Counted from the stretch's first letter, positions 32,764 to 43,850 are shown. The stretch: DNA of 64,000 nucleotides from Sthenelais limicola (GCA_942159475.1 OW804100.1:6836127-6900126), one strand, 5' to 3'. A program made the numbers and translations. The notes: generated from the sequence alone by a model not told the origin.

Positions 32764-33127
32764 CGGCTGGCGGCAGGGGTCGGCGCAATGTAACTGGCTT
32801 AGGTGAAGCTAGTACTAACACCTCTCCCTTGACTTCTACCCAGCCAGTTGCGTGATCTATTACAGTCAAGATGTATCTATTACCTTTATCAGAGACCGGG
32901 AAGGGACCACAGAGATCCATTCCCAGTATCTGACCAGGATATTTTGCTATTGGCATCGCAGTAGGAGGTACACGCGCCCTACCCACTCTGTTTACAGCAC
33001 ACCTAGCGCATCGGATTAAAACATTATAGGTATCTCTTCTCATGGTGGGCCATTTATAAGCCTCTTGGATCCTATCTAAGGTTTTCCTCATGCCTTGGTG
33101 GCCTACTTCAGTGTGGGCGCGCCTCAC
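32684..33127 (-). pseudogene. Element B integrase, core truncated
   Basis: Begins with the HHCC zinc-binding domain (AHTEVGHQGMRKTL; CARCAVN), then the start of the catalytic core (GMDLCGPFPVSDKGNRYILT, VIDHATGWVE). The reading then passes directly into unrelated basic sequence, so the second Asp and Glu parts are deleted. Integration could not be catalysed. Confidence 0.85.
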
Positions 33128-33981
33128 TACTCTATGCCTAGCTGAGGGTGGCAGGACCAGGCGGGGTAGGCTGGCTTGCCTGGGGGAGGGGTGAGAGTGA
33201 AAAGCATGCCATCAATTATGGTGTAATCCCCCTCCTCCTCCATCCCCTGTTGAAATTGTTCCAACTCCCTCTGTTCTAAACGTATTTTGTCTTTCTCGAG
33301 TTTATCAAATTCCCAAGGAATTTCATCTATCTCCTCCAAGGCACAGACTTCAAGAGAACTGAGAGTCGGCCCTTCCTTCTTGGGGTTTGTTTTTATTCGA
33401 GAAAGCATGTCTGCCCTGATATTGTTTGCCCCTTTTCTATACTCAATGGGAGCCCCAAACTCTGCTATTAATACTGCCCATCTTTGAATTTTGGTGTTTT
33501 TAACTTCTCCCACAAACAGAGACTTTAAAGGCTTGTGGTCAGTGTAAATTTTGAATTCGCTACCCTGTAGATAAGGTCTGAGCTTATTTAAGGCATATAC
33601 GATTGCATAAGCTTCCTTTTCAATCATAGCCCAATTGAGTTGTGGGCCAGAGAGTTGTTTAGAGATATACTGAACTGGCCTCTCTATGCCTTCACTATCA
33701 GACTGGACCAGTATGGCCCCAATTGCGTAATCACACGCATCGCTATAGAGACGATAAGGCTTATCCAACTGAGGGTGCGCCATTACTCTATCTGAAGTCA
33801 GTAATTCCTTCAGTGTTTCAAATGAGTTTTGCTGCTCTTCCAACCATTCTAACCTGGCATACTTTTTGGTAAGTTTGACCAAGGGATGAGCTACTTTAGC
33901 ATAATCTGGGATACATTGACGGTAATACCCAGTCATTCCTAGGAAGGAGCGAATTCCGCTCACATCCTCTGGAGGTAGCAT
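33127..33981 (-). pseudogene. Element B RT connection and RNase H domain
   Basis: 284 residues open: MTGYYRQCIPDYAKVAHPL is the RT thumb/connection, YSDACDYAIGAILVQSD the RNase H start, AMIEKEAYAIVYAL the Glu helix, FKIYTDHKPLKSLF the next Asp and IRADMLSRI the final one, so all four RNase H acids are visible. It continues towards integrase through a linker. It is separated from the upstream RT by a break near 33985-34285. Confidence 0.88.
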
Positions 33982-33984
33982 ATC

Positions 33985-35150
33985 CCTGATAGCACTACAT
34001 TTATCTGGGTGGGAATTAATTCCATCTTTTGAAACTTGGTAGCCGAGGAGCCTCTTCTTTGAAAATACATTTACTCTTTTTGACTGTAATTCCGTATTCT
34101 TCTAATTTATCAAACACCAGAGCCAAATGGTGATCGTGCTCCTCTTAAGATTTGGAATAGATTACAATATCATCTATAAAAGTCATGCAAAATTTGCCAA
34201 TAAATTCCGAAAACATTTTGTTCATGGCCCGTTGAAAGACGGCTGGTGCGTTAGTGAGTCCAAAAGGCATCCTGCCGTAGGGGCCTATTGAAATAGGCCC
34301 CTATGGCACACAAACGCTGTCTTTTCCATGCTATCCGGGTCCATCTCTACTCGCCAGTAGCCGCTTTTTAGGTCGATGGTGGCAAAGACAGTTGATCCTG
34401 CTAAACTGTAAAAAATATCTTGAATATTAGGAAGTGGATGGGCATCCTTTTTGCTTACAGAGTTTAGTTTTCTGAAATCGACACCAGGTCTATTGCTTCC
34501 ATCTTTCTTTGGGACCAACAATATCGGGCTCCCCCATGCTGAGCTGCTGGGTTCTATTACTCCCAGCTCCAGCATCTCATCTAATTCTTTATCTACAAGT
34601 TTTCTCTTGGCCAGGGGCAAACGATAGGGGCGTTGATTAATTGGGCGCACATTTCCAGTATCTATGTGCATTTTCGCATCTTTAAAAGTACCTAATTTTC
34701 CCTGCTTTCCTATGCCAAAAACAGCGGGGTATTTTTCTTCCCATGCTTCTGCCTCTGTGTGGATAGAGGCGAATTCTTGGTCCGCACTACCCACTTGTTG
34801 CCTTCTGTAACTTTTTCCTTCCAAAATTACCTTTCTTTTTCTGAAGCTAATTTGGGCATCTAATATGAATAAGGCATCATCCCCCAGAAGCAGTTCATGG
34901 TGAAGTCGTTTTACAATATAAACTGGAAATGAGCTACCCCCCAAGTTAACTATTGCATGCCCTTCAGTTTTGAGATCATGACCAGAGAGTGATTTAAGAG
35001 ATTCCCCCTTTGTCAATACGAGAGGCCGATGATGGGTTTTGCAAAAGGCTCTCCATACATCCTCTCACATTAGACTCCTGGACACGCCGGTATCAATGAG
35101 GGCACGCATCTCCATCCCCGCCACTGAGATGGAGAGACAGAACCTCTCAT
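33985..35150 (-). pseudogene. Element B protease and reverse transcriptase
   Basis: Protease active-site sequence ALIDTGVS lies near 35090 and is followed by a stop. RT is open from 35016 to 34285 with PYRLPLAKRKLVDKELDEML, WGSPILLVPKKDG, GVDFRKLNSVSKKDAHPLP and ATIDLKSGYWRVEM. Past a stop at 34285 other frames give MPFGLTNAPAVFQ and FIDDIVIYS (catalytic pair intact, near 34160), then a frameshift. Typical Ty3/Gypsy RT; two to three breaks. Confidence 0.88.
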
Positions 35151-35159
35151 CCGGCCTTT

Positions 35160-36332
35160 CTATTCCCCCTGGTTAACATATTTGGCTGGCTTTTGAGTGG
35201 TAGAGGCCATCTGCATGGCCGCCACCACTGCAGCCTGTATGTGTGCATAGCGGTGGGAACACTCTCTTGCAAAGTGTCCCTCCTCCCCACACTCATAACA
35301 GACATTTTTACCCCTAAACCTTTTCCCTCCTCCAGGCTTATTTTTCTCAGGCCCTGGATTATCATTTCCCTTCCCCTTCCCTGGGTGGTTTACTACCTGA
35401 GAACTGGCAATCGGGGGTGGGGGATAGGACGTGTTGAAATATGGGGGAAACATAGGCAACATGGGTGTCTGAAAGGGCTACTGGGGTGCTGTACCTGATT
35501 GGGGAACGATCACTGTGGGGGTGGATGGTTTCCCTGTCTCCATCCTTTCTACCAATTTTGTTAGGTAATTCACCTTTGACTCCAAATCAGCTATTAGCTT
35601 CCATTCTGAAACATCGGTAGGATTTGGCCCAGAAGGTGCCATTTTCTTAGGTAGGATAGCCCCAATTTCCATTGGTTCATCCTTCCTCTCCCCTCTGGTA
35701 GGTTGACCTGCCAGAGCAAAGGTGTGAGCAGCAGCTGAGGCTTGTCTTATTGCCTCAGCCAGGGTATCAGGGCGAGCAGCAAATATGTCATGACGTATCT
35801 GCTCATCCCTGAGTCCCAACACAAAATTCCTAACCAACGTCTCTTGGACTATCTCATGGTCAAGATTATCCACGCTATAAGCCCTCTGAGACGCTAGCTG
35901 GAACTTGCGTCCATATTGCTTAGCATCCTTGTACGGGAGCTGATAGAGGTTGGTGAGTCTTGCTCGAAGCTGCTGTTCCTCCTCTTCATTCATGAAGAGG
36001 CGGAATATCTCAGCCCTCGCCAGATCCCATGTCCTATTGGCCGTTACCTGCAGGAATCCTGCCACACACCTCGCTAGAGGCCCGCTGGCAAGGGTTCCCA
36101 AAAGCTCTAAAGTGAGCGTATCATTTGCTACACAATAGGCCTTTGCCCTGCTTATCCCATCTAGCCACTCCCTCAAAGTGTCCTTATTGGATCCATCATT
36201 TACACCTAACATTGCGCCATGGCGTTCCATGCGCCTTCTGACCTCTTTGATAGCTGCAAACCTTGCCCTCCTTTGACCCTCGTCAAGATTGGCCAAGTCC
36301 GCAGCATTGAGATCCCAATTGATGTCCGCCAT
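35160..36332 (-). pseudogene. Element B gag with CCHC zinc knuckle, one in-frame stop
   Basis: ATG at 36332; 284 residues of capsid (WDLARAEIFRLFMNEEEEQQ; FVLGLRDEQIRHDI) to a TAG at 35478-35480. The same frame continues for 100 residues with CYECGEEGHFARECSHRY, a CCHC knuckle (C-x2-C-x4-H-x4-C) that binds RNA. One base change would account for the break; the rest is intact. Confidence 0.9.
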
Positions 36333-36688
36333 GTTTTACACTTTGATGAGAGAGAATAATAATAAAAAAAAGAAAACTAGATGGCACAAGGTACAGAGTT
36401 ATAACCAACAGAACCCAGAACCTAGCAAAGTTTTACCCCGAACATTACTCACCCACTCTCCTTGTATTATGAGTGTTTGAGTGTGATCATTCTCCCAACC
36501 CTATACAGTGGCCCAGATCCACCCTCCATACATCCCATAAGTACAATTTCTAAGCTCAATCAGAGTTTTAGAGTTCCACTCACCTACTCTTCGAGCTCAT
36601 CTTGCCTCGCCTAGGCTATGTCTCACTTCCAGTCAGAAGATTGGGTTGTTGCTCAACTTAGCAACTGAGTCTCTTAGTGGTTCGCCAG

Positions 36689-37263
36689 TGTAAAGAAGTC
36701 TAAGGGTTTTAGCCCCTAGGTTCAGTGTCGAGAAGAAATGAGACAAGAGTCTGATGTAGCAGCAGTTCGTCCGGATTCGGCCTAGGCAGGAGTGACTCAG
36801 CGAGTACCTAAGACCTCATCCATCCATTTATTTATACTCCAAAATCATGAATTATTCATAGATTCAAACCCAAGAATTATTCCACTTGCTCTTCCCCCTC
36901 TCTCTAATTGGTTGAGGGAGAGAGAGGATCTTCCTTGCCCACACACTGACCTCTGCTCCCCATGCCGAGGCCATCAGCTGAGTGCATGCAAGTTGGATCC
37001 CTCTCCTCAACCTTCCCCCCTCCCACCCCTTACTCATAGGTCCCAAGGCTCGTGCCTGCCCCCCTCCCTCTTAGCCCTTCCCCCCTCTTGATCAACCCAG
37101 AGCAGTGGATACAGTAATTAGGTCGGGCTGGGGGGGTGGGGTGAGCTCTGAGTAGCTCATCTCCCCCTCCCCTCCTGGCCAGGCCATGAGTGGCGTGCAT
37201 GCCCTGACCATGATCAGGGCTAAATAGGTAGGAGCTGCGACCCAAAGAATTCAGTTCTTTACA
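36689..37263 (-). repeat. Element B 5' LTR (right copy)
   Basis: 575 bp, matching 29053-29628. On the minus strand its inner border is followed by C and then TGGCGAACCACTAAGAGAC, a good primer-binding-site candidate. The outer border abuts the CTAT duplication and the interrupted Element A. Confidence 0.95.
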
Positions 37264-37283
37264 CTATACTTAATACAAATTGA

Positions 37284-38000
37284 ACAGGTTGGCCCTGGTC
37301 GTTGGTGCGAACACCCATGCCCATGAAACCGATGAAGGTGGGTCTACCAAGGACGACTACAGAAACGTTGATGGTAGTCGACCATACCCTGGAGAAGCTA
37401 CAATATAGGCCTGACTGGGTATCCATAACCTTCTTCATTTTGGTTGGGCTATGGGTCACTTCTAAGATTTGGAAATATAGACGAAATATAATCACATGCT
37501 TTACCTGTTGCAACCCTTGTGCAAATCTGTGTAGTGGTTGGTGTGCGGGGGTCTGTGGAAAGCAAGTTTTGGACCCTTTTTCGGCTTGGATAATGTTAAA
37601 GATTCAGATCGAAAATAATATTATTTCTATACCTTTGAGACAAATAATAGTAGAGTCAAATTCGTTAAATAAAGCAGCTGCTCCCAAAATTACTGGGATA
37701 GAGCTGCACCCTGCACCCTGCTTGTGTGGCCACAAATTGGTCATACACTGGGTGGAGAAGATGATTATATTAAGCAACTCGGAGAGATTTGTAATCGATC
37801 TGCCTGGAGAAACAGACATATCAAGGACAGAATCGAGACTACTAGACAGAGCGACGAGAAGGTTGGACACAAGATATGTGCTGTTGTTGGTGTTCGGGAA
37901 TGGAGAGAGACTGCAGATACCTTGGATAAATGACAGTACAGACGCTGAAAGGTTTATGTCCATTCTTATTACTGATTTTCTACTTATTTTTAACTTTTAA
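37284..38000 (+). CDS. Element A extra 3' ORF, membrane protein with Cys cluster
   Basis: Open from 37284; the first ATG is at 37317, giving about 227 residues to TAA at 37998-38000. Residues about 28-50 hold a hydrophobic helix (WVSITFFILVGLWVTSKIW), then a basic stretch and a Cys-rich block CFTCCNPCANLCSGWCAGVC. The remainder is soluble-looking, with CLCGHKLVIHWV and FVIDLPGETDISRT. It lies after env and before the 3' LTR, where some retroviruses carry accessory genes. It is open while the rest of Element A is broken. No family recognised; it could be a decayed env extension, but the frame, ATG and membrane helix argue for its own product. Confidence 0.6.
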   Translation, partial: TGWPWSLVRTPMPMKPMKVGLPRTTTETLMVVDHTLEKLQYRPDWVSITFFILVGLWVTSKIWKYRRNIITCFTCCNPCANLCSGWCAGVCGKQVLDPFSAWIMLKIQIENNIISIPLRQIIVESNSLNKAAAPKITGIELHPAPCLCGHKLVIHWVEKMIILSNSERFVIDLPGETDISRTESRLLDRATRRLDTRYVLLLVFGNGERLQIPWINDSTDAERFMSILITDFLLIFNF

Positions 38001-38379
38001 ATTAAATAAAAGCATCCAGCTGTGCCTGCATAGCTGGGTTGCTATGTATAAGTCGGGAGACCGACCGGCCGCCCGGCGACGTAGCGTGCATGGCACATGG
38101 CCGCATATAGCCGGGGACGTCTCCTTGGAGGCAAACTGCCTAAAGTTGCGAGTAGAATTGATGTTAGGATATAAAATCTGACGCGAGGTATTGAATTTCA
38201 CCACCTGTTGTCACCCATACATAGAGAAAACACTGCACGAGTCGTTCAGTGCTCCCTCTGACGTCCACGCTCTGCGCTTAATTATAGCTCGGTTCGGTCA
38301 ACTTAGTATCGCCGCAGCGGGAGAAACGGGGCTACTGCTCCCATTAGTAATATGATTCAAAGCATGTTTGCTTTGAGTG

Positions 38380-38442
38380 GCGCCATCTGGTAGATAGGGC
38401 CGGCACTTCCGCGTCTCATGGAACAGCAGCGCCATCTAGCGT
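38380..38442 (-). promoter_or_regulatory. Two CTCF-like motifs in tandem in the 3' part of Element A
   Basis: On the minus strand CTACCAGATGGCGC (38393-38380) and ACGCTAGATGGCGC (38442-38429) fit the animal CTCF core CCASYAGRKGGCRS at 13 and 12 of 14 positions, same orientation, starts 49 bp apart. Retroelement insulators are known (gypsy), but binding here is untested. Confidence 0.4.
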
Positions 38443-38450
38443 TTTAGTAG

Positions 38451-38470
38451 TGAACCTGTCCACAGGTTCA
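38451..38470. repeat. 20-bp palindrome TGAACCTGT-CC-ACAGGTTCA
   Basis: A perfect 9-bp stem with a 2-base loop, directly after the CTCF-like pair. The half-site AGGTTCA resembles a nuclear-receptor or small-hairpin site, but nothing else supports a function. Confidence 0.5.
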
Positions 38471-38772
38471 TATGAGTTGCCTTGGGCGGCATATTTGAAT
38501 GTACATTTTTAATTATTTCTATGTACAAGCGTTGGGTATTACCAAAAATGATTCGAATATTCTTAATGATTGATTTTTGATGGTTCATGACAGCTATTTA
38601 ATTTCATTTTTGATTGATGAGTGATGTGTTTGTTGCGATATTCTGTCTATTTAAATGATAGCTAAAGTGTTCCATTCACTACTTGAAAATCGAAAAATAC
38701 TTCATGATGTATTTTATTAATATCAATGTTCAATCTTAAAATTCACCTTTATTCGTATTTTGCGATTATTTC

Positions 38773-38781
38773 AGGGGGGGA
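38773..38781 (+). other. Polypurine tract of Element A
   Basis: AGGGGGGGA sits three bases before the 3' LTR, the position where plus-strand DNA synthesis is primed. Confidence 0.75.
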
Positions 38782-38784
38782 TTA

Positions 38785-38984
38785 TGTTATATAGGCATAT
38801 AGCCTCCCCACGCCTCCCATTGAGGTGTAGGGTTACCCACGCTCATTGATATGTATGGATTATACCAGGAGCGCCCAACTCTCAGTACCATTAAACACTC
38901 TTACAAATACTACCATCGTGTGACTGTCATTCTTACTTGTTCTCTTCATATTCATATATAATAGCCTTTTAGGTCTACATAACA
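38785..38984 (+). repeat. 3' LTR of Element A
   Basis: 200 bp, differing from the 5' LTR at about five positions by eye. It is followed by the TAGA target duplication (38985-38988). Confidence 0.95.
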
Positions 38985-40079
38985 TAGATAAGATTCCTCC
39001 ATACTGCCCATCGGTATTTATACATTACTTGTATCAATGTTATGATATTTATTAATATATTCTGTTCGAATTCCGAAATGTTCACAAAAAGTAATCGGCA
39101 GTAATTAATGCAAATTTCATTACGTGATAATTTAACCACTACAGTTACTTATTTAATGGTTTTAGCGTCCAATGGTAGGTGAAAACTGAAAATAAGTGAA
39201 AGTGGGTCCTAGGGTCGTTGGTCCATAGTTCATTGATATATGACAATAGAATGTCTAGTAAAGTGATATAGAAACTTTAATGTAATAGTAAATACAACCA
39301 TGTCTCATTAAGGAAGTCGATACAACAGAATAAATCAAAACCGTAGTTATCAAAGGTTTATGGCAGAATAATGAATCAGTCAAAATATAAATTGTTGAAA
39401 TTATTGTTAATTAGACGAAAGATGTACCCTATAGTAACATAGTTACAAAGGCCTACAATAAGATACAGAAAGTCTGAAATTTAACTAAAACAAAATGTAC
39501 TTGTATGACTTAAGATGTAAAAGAAAGTATCTGTACTTCAAAAATTTCACTAATTAATGACAACTGAGTGTATTTATGTTAAACCACAAGCTACTTTGTA
39601 ATTTATTTCGAGGAGCTGCTGTCAATGGCCAGCCAGGAAAACCTGCGAATGAGCAGAGGGTTACAACCGATTCGGATATGTACTCCACGACCTTTAATGT
39701 AACTGTATTAATTTGATGTGAATAAAAGTATTATATATAGCGCCGGTTTGGTTTTGGGGTAAACAGCTCATTAAAAGGTTACCTCAGTACACTTCCATTC
39801 CACACATAGTAAAATGCTATGAGATATAGAATATTCTCCAGGTTCTACCATATTCTCTATATACATGTGTATGACAACATTTATACTATTACACATGAGG
39901 GTGGTGGGTATAAATCCCACCTAGGCAATTTTGTCCTGGTTTTTCCTTTTTAAAAAAACAACAAAACACGAAGTTCATTGATATATGACAATAGACTATA
40001 GTAGTAGGCCTACAATCCCCTATTTTCCTCCTTGAATGATTTACATTGTTTCAATTTGATTCAATTTGTTTCAATCCAG
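38985..40079. other. Unique AT-rich DNA between Element A and the WD40 exon
   Basis: No coding exon recognised. It is probably intron of the WD40 gene, since the exon at 40080 begins at a splice acceptor. Near 39897-39935, GGTGGGTATAAATCCCACC resembles a tRNA T-arm, perhaps the tail of a tRNA-derived SINE. Confidence 0.5.
39890..39945 (+). repeat. tRNA-like T-arm, possible SINE fragment
   Basis: GTGGG-TATAAAT-CCCAC forms a five-base stem with a seven-base loop, as in a tRNA T-arm or B-box, followed by a T-rich end. No acceptor, anticodon or D-arm is present, so it is not a tRNA gene. Confidence 0.3.
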
Positions 40080-40391
40080 GTCTGGCTAGGTTGTGGACGT
40101 CGTGGAGCTATTGCAATCTTGGACGTGGAGGACTTTACTCTTAAGCATGTCGTCGAAGTGCCCTGCCGAGGAATCTCACGAATGGTCCGCATCCAGGACA
40201 AAGTGTGGGCGGGATCTAAAACGGGTCTCATTTACACATTCAATTGTGTGACGCACGAGCAGGAGAAGTGTCTCAAAGCCCACAGCGATGCTGTGAGGTC
40301 GCTGTGCTCTGCACATGCTCGCTATGTCATGAGCGGCGCCGGAAGTCACGACGGGAAGATTGCCATCTGGAGAACAAGTGCTGTCGAATGA
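40080..40391 (+). CDS. Terminal exon of a WD40-repeat protein
   Basis: Starts after a pyrimidine-rich acceptor (TTTCAATCCAG) in phase 0 and ends at TGA 40389-40391, giving 103 residues. Three blades can be followed: VWLGCGRRGAIAILDVEDF, KVWAGSKTGLIYTFNCVTHE with LKAHSDAVRSLC, and YVMSGAGSHDGKIAIWRT (GH/WD-type endings). AATAAA at about 40577 could serve as polyadenylation signal. WD40 propellers are protein-interaction platforms; DENND3-like and other WD40 signalling proteins are possible, but the gene cannot be named from one exon. It is the best candidate for a host gene here. Upstream exons are not visible within reach and may lie beyond Element A. Confidence 0.75.
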   Translation, partial: VWLGCGRRGAIAILDVEDFTLKHVVEVPCRGISRMVRIQDKVWAGSKTGLIYTFNCVTHEQEKCLKAHSDAVRSLCSAHARYVMSGAGSHDGKIAIWRTSAVE

Positions 40392-43300
40392 TTAATTACA
40401 CTTTCCTTGTTTTTGCGTCTTTATTGAAGGAAATGTCATAGACTTTTCTGCTCCTACAGCAGCATCGACGAGGTCAGGCTGTCGATTTTATTTAACTAGT
40501 ATCGTGCAGGGCATTTCTCTTTTGTAGCTCTTTGTGTAAGACATTAGATTAGATTCGTACAAAGTATACTTTCTAATAAATCACCCCATATGGCTCTAGA
40601 CAAATGTCCCAAGCCCCGGAAAATAAGCTACCCGGCCAAAAGCCCCTCCCCCCCCCCCCCCCCCAGTGACATATTTGCATACATTTTCCTCTCTCCTCTT
40701 CCCTCTCTGTTATAAATGTTACTCGCCTCGATTGGTTTACAAGTTCTCACATTTTGATAATATTTCTCCGCTCCAACTAAATTAAGATCGCCACGCACAA
40801 CGTGAGACATTCAAATTCGTATAGGCCTACTTTTCGTTCTACATCCCGTGATTACATCCCCCCCCCCCCCCCCCCCCCCACCTGAAGACAACTTTAGGTT
40901 AGAATATATTGGGGGCATAGGTGACAGTTCATATTTAGGTTTAACCAGTGTTGCTGTAATTCAAACCATTCAAGAGATTTTGCTTAGAGTGGGCACTTTG
41001 CCCCACATCACTACATACAGTCTGAGTATTATGTACTAGCAAAGTACCCGTCCTCTGGACGGTCACTCTCTCTCCCCACACTCCCCACCCCCCACCTCTC
41101 TCGTTTCCCTCCCCCTTTTCTCTGTCTTTCATACCTATTTTTCTCTCCCAACCCCATCTTTCATACCTATTTTTCTCTCCCAACCCCATCTCCGATTCCA
41201 CCTATGACAATAAAAGTAATAATGAATAACGTAAAAACTGGATACAGTACAGGCCTGATAGACAGAACTGAATAGATTTTAGTTGTTTTGTTTTTTTATT
41301 TGCAATATGCTCCCATAGTCATTGAGTTACAATGATATTTTAAGTTTAAATAAATAGAAAGAAAAAAGGATTATCATACAGAATTACAATAAATTTCATT
41401 ATTAGACCCTCAAAGTGATCTTCTCTCCCAATATGTTCTTTTAGAATTGTTGGTGTAAGATTATCAATAAAACAAAGGAGGCTGGACAGGGTGTAGGGAA
41501 TCCCACGTTGCCACAGACGGTTGGAGAGGCATGACGTCAATCTCTTTTACTTTCTAACAGGGGCTTTCCCGTGCTAAAAATAGTTGTATGAAAAAAATAT
41601 AAAAAGGGCTTCAAAATCACATTTCCACCCCAAAAACCTTCACAAACCACATACGACGACATCCAGAGAGGGGGGACAGACCTCTACAGATGAGTAAAGT
41701 GGTTTGCAAAACAACAAATTCCGAGAACATTCTGGACAAAGAAAACCTTCTTTCTACCATTTCTTTTCTACCTCCTTTCCTAGAAATCGCTCTAGCCGTA
41801 TATTATATGGATAATAATGTTCACGACATTGTCTACATAAATGCAAGTGCTCCACCTAGTGGGTCGGTGGGCAAACGACTGACAGCAGCACACCGTCCAA
41901 TGCCACTCTGCAGCTAGATCTCTAGTGAGAATTTGTTATGTCTATTTACTTGGTTTAACGCAGCTAATTTATACGAGATAAATAAAGTCAGAAGATAACC
42001 AATTGTTACTATCAGATTTTGTACCGTATTTTTCCTTAGCAAAAGCTATAATAGCATTTCATCTGAAACTCTGAAGTAACTCTGAAGGGAATTTTACATC
42101 CCAATGAATTCATAAATATTTTTTTCCTATGTTTCATGCGAATCAAAGTAAGAAGTTTATATTATCATCTGGACAACATTTAGCCCCCACAAGTGCTTAA
42201 ATTGCACCAGAGAGCAAGGAAAACCCTCTGGCTTCTGGGCCCCAGACCCCACGCCTCATATATGGGCTGGGATAGTGTTCTGCATGCCTCCCGCATTTTG
42301 ATTTCCAGAACTTGGCAGGTTTGTTGCTCACTTCTTCACACATGGGATATTTACAAGTATATGGAGAATTAACAGCCACTTGACTTCCTGATTGGTTGAG
42401 ATCACTTAGGTTCACTGATTGTCACTGAGATTCACTGATTGTCACTTTGGAAGCACACCTCAATAACATTTCTGAATTGCTGCCGCTCAAATTAGCACTA
42501 ACTATATTGACAAAAGCATCTCTTCTTTTGCATGCGATTGTACTTCATGCATGGGTACTTTCACATTGCCATTTATTTAACATGAATGAAATGGTCCCAT
42601 CGTATTTTCATTGACAAAGTTTACCTGTTTTTTTAGCATAGTGGTCAATATTGCTTCAGTTCCCACAAGCAGGTCGTCGATCCCTAATTATTGACCAATC
42701 TATGGGATCAAAAAAGCCCCAAATATATTCTAATATAATTTGGATTTATCTTGTCCAAAATACTGACCTTTTTCCTAATGATTGTGTTCGGGAGAGATAT
42801 TGTGTAGAGACTGATACTATCCCAAGATATGTCTTCATGTCTGCGCATTTATGTTGCCTTGAATGATGCTGACCAGTGATGCCTTATTCAGGCCCCTGTA
42901 AGTTGTGACACACCGGCGCTTGTAGGAAATCGGATGATGAGACCCCTTTAAAAAATATGACATTGAAGCCTATGGATACAGTGAGCCCTGATACGGCCGA
43001 TCGGGGGTCAGGTAAATTGGGCGTAGTCACAACAATATCAAAATGTTAGTTTTTGGGGTTTTTTTTTAAATCGGCTGGCTGAAGGTGCATGGTTTCTTTG
43101 GGTTTGGGGCTATCTGGACATGCATACATATACAGTATACGGTGTACGGACAGAATCCCACCACTGACCAGTGAAAACCCCCTATAGGCAGAACCCCGCC
43201 GTCAGAACCTCCCCCCCCCCCCAGGCAAAACACCCCTAACCAATATCCCCCATACCAATACCCCGCCCTGCCTTTATCCAGCCATGCCATAACCCCGGCA

Positions 43301-43760
43301 AAGTATGTATTTAACCAGTTCATTTTAGGTTTTTAAGTGTTAAGTTTATTTGTGAGCTGCTAGTAGGTATTGCAAACCTTTTTCTATTTTTACAATGTCT
43401 TTTTTCGATCAATTGTGAATTAATCTCAAGCAAGCTAAACATTATTTGTTAATCATTATGAAAATTTATGGAAATTTATGTCAATTATAATCTCAAAGGA
43501 CAAACAAACAATGTTAATTTTAAGCAGTTTGTTAAAGGGTATCATCCGATTTATTGTAATTTATTGTACATGGATTTGAGAAATAAAAATTCTTATATAT
43601 TATATAAGCTATACAGAATTGATCTAGTCTCAATATTCTGCATCCCAGATAATTGTCATAAATCATCATTTGAAGAAGCCTACGGGAATTCAAGGAAAAA
43701 TTCTTTTTAACAAAAAATCTTGACGACTTTAACCAATAAGGAATGTACGCGGCAACGAAA
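40392..43760. other. Non-coding DNA right of the WD40 exon
   Basis: Contains the probable WD40 3' UTR, poly-C runs at 40648-40664 and 40859-40879, a 33-bp tandem duplication (TCTTTCATACCTATTTTTCT..., about 41126-41191), a TATA-like box with a 75-codon ORF (41598-41917) and a C-run near 43211. No recognisable protein family. Confidence 0.5.
41598..41917 (+). CDS. Hypothetical 75-codon ORF with upstream TATA-like box
   Basis: TATAAAAAGGG at about 41598 is followed by an ATG at 41690 and 75 codons. The product has no recognised domain, signal or membrane segment. A first exon of an unknown gene is possible; a chance frame is about as likely. Confidence 0.2.
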
Positions 43761-43767
43761 CACTCAC

Positions 43768-43799
43768 TAGGTGGCGGGTGCAATGTCGGTGTCCCGTCC
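43768..43799 (+). repeat. 32-bp motif repeated inverted at 52220-52251
   Basis: TAGGTGGCGGGT...TCGGTGTCCCGTCC matches the complement of 52220-52251 at 29 of 32 positions. The left part also fits a CTCF-like core (CACTAGGTGGCGG). The pair brackets Element C and may mark the ends of an element or be two copies of a short dispersed repeat. Confidence 0.6.
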
Positions 43800-43850
43800 T
43801 AACATAGCCTAATACACAAACAGGATTAATAGGCCGCCCTTACTGTGACT

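Larger units (their letters stand above)
29053..37263 (-). mobile_element. Element B: env-bearing Ty3/Gypsy LTR retroelement, reverse orientation, nested in Element A
   Basis: LTRs of about 576 and 575 bp begin TGTAAAGAA and end TTCTTTACA; CTAT flanks both sides (29049-29052 and 37264-37267). By eye the LTRs differ at about 12 positions (near 2%). On the minus strand the order is 5' LTR, primer-binding site (TGGCGAACCACTAAG, adjacent to 36689), gag with a CCHC knuckle, protease, RT, RNase H, integrase, env, 3' LTR; total 8,211 bp. Being inside Element A it must be younger. Each gene carries one or a few breaks, so the copy is recent but inactive. Confidence 0.95.
15018..38984 (+). mobile_element. 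Element A: env-bearing Ty3/Gypsy-class LTR retroelement with two large nested insertions
   Basis: Two 200-bp LTRs beginning TGTTAT and ending ATAACA flank the element, and both are bordered by TAGA (15014-15017 and 38985-38988). The LTRs differ at about 5 of 200 positions by eye. Inside, in order: a TGG-initiated primer-binding site, decayed gag, protease, RT, partial RNase H, integrase, an env with a furin-like site, an extra 3' ORF and a G-run polypurine tract. A LINE (about 22281-28575) and Element B (29053-37263) account for about 14.5 kb, leaving about 9.5 kb for the original element. The order gag-pol-env and the sequence style match errantivirus-like Metaviridae. All major genes are broken. 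Confidence 0.92.
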
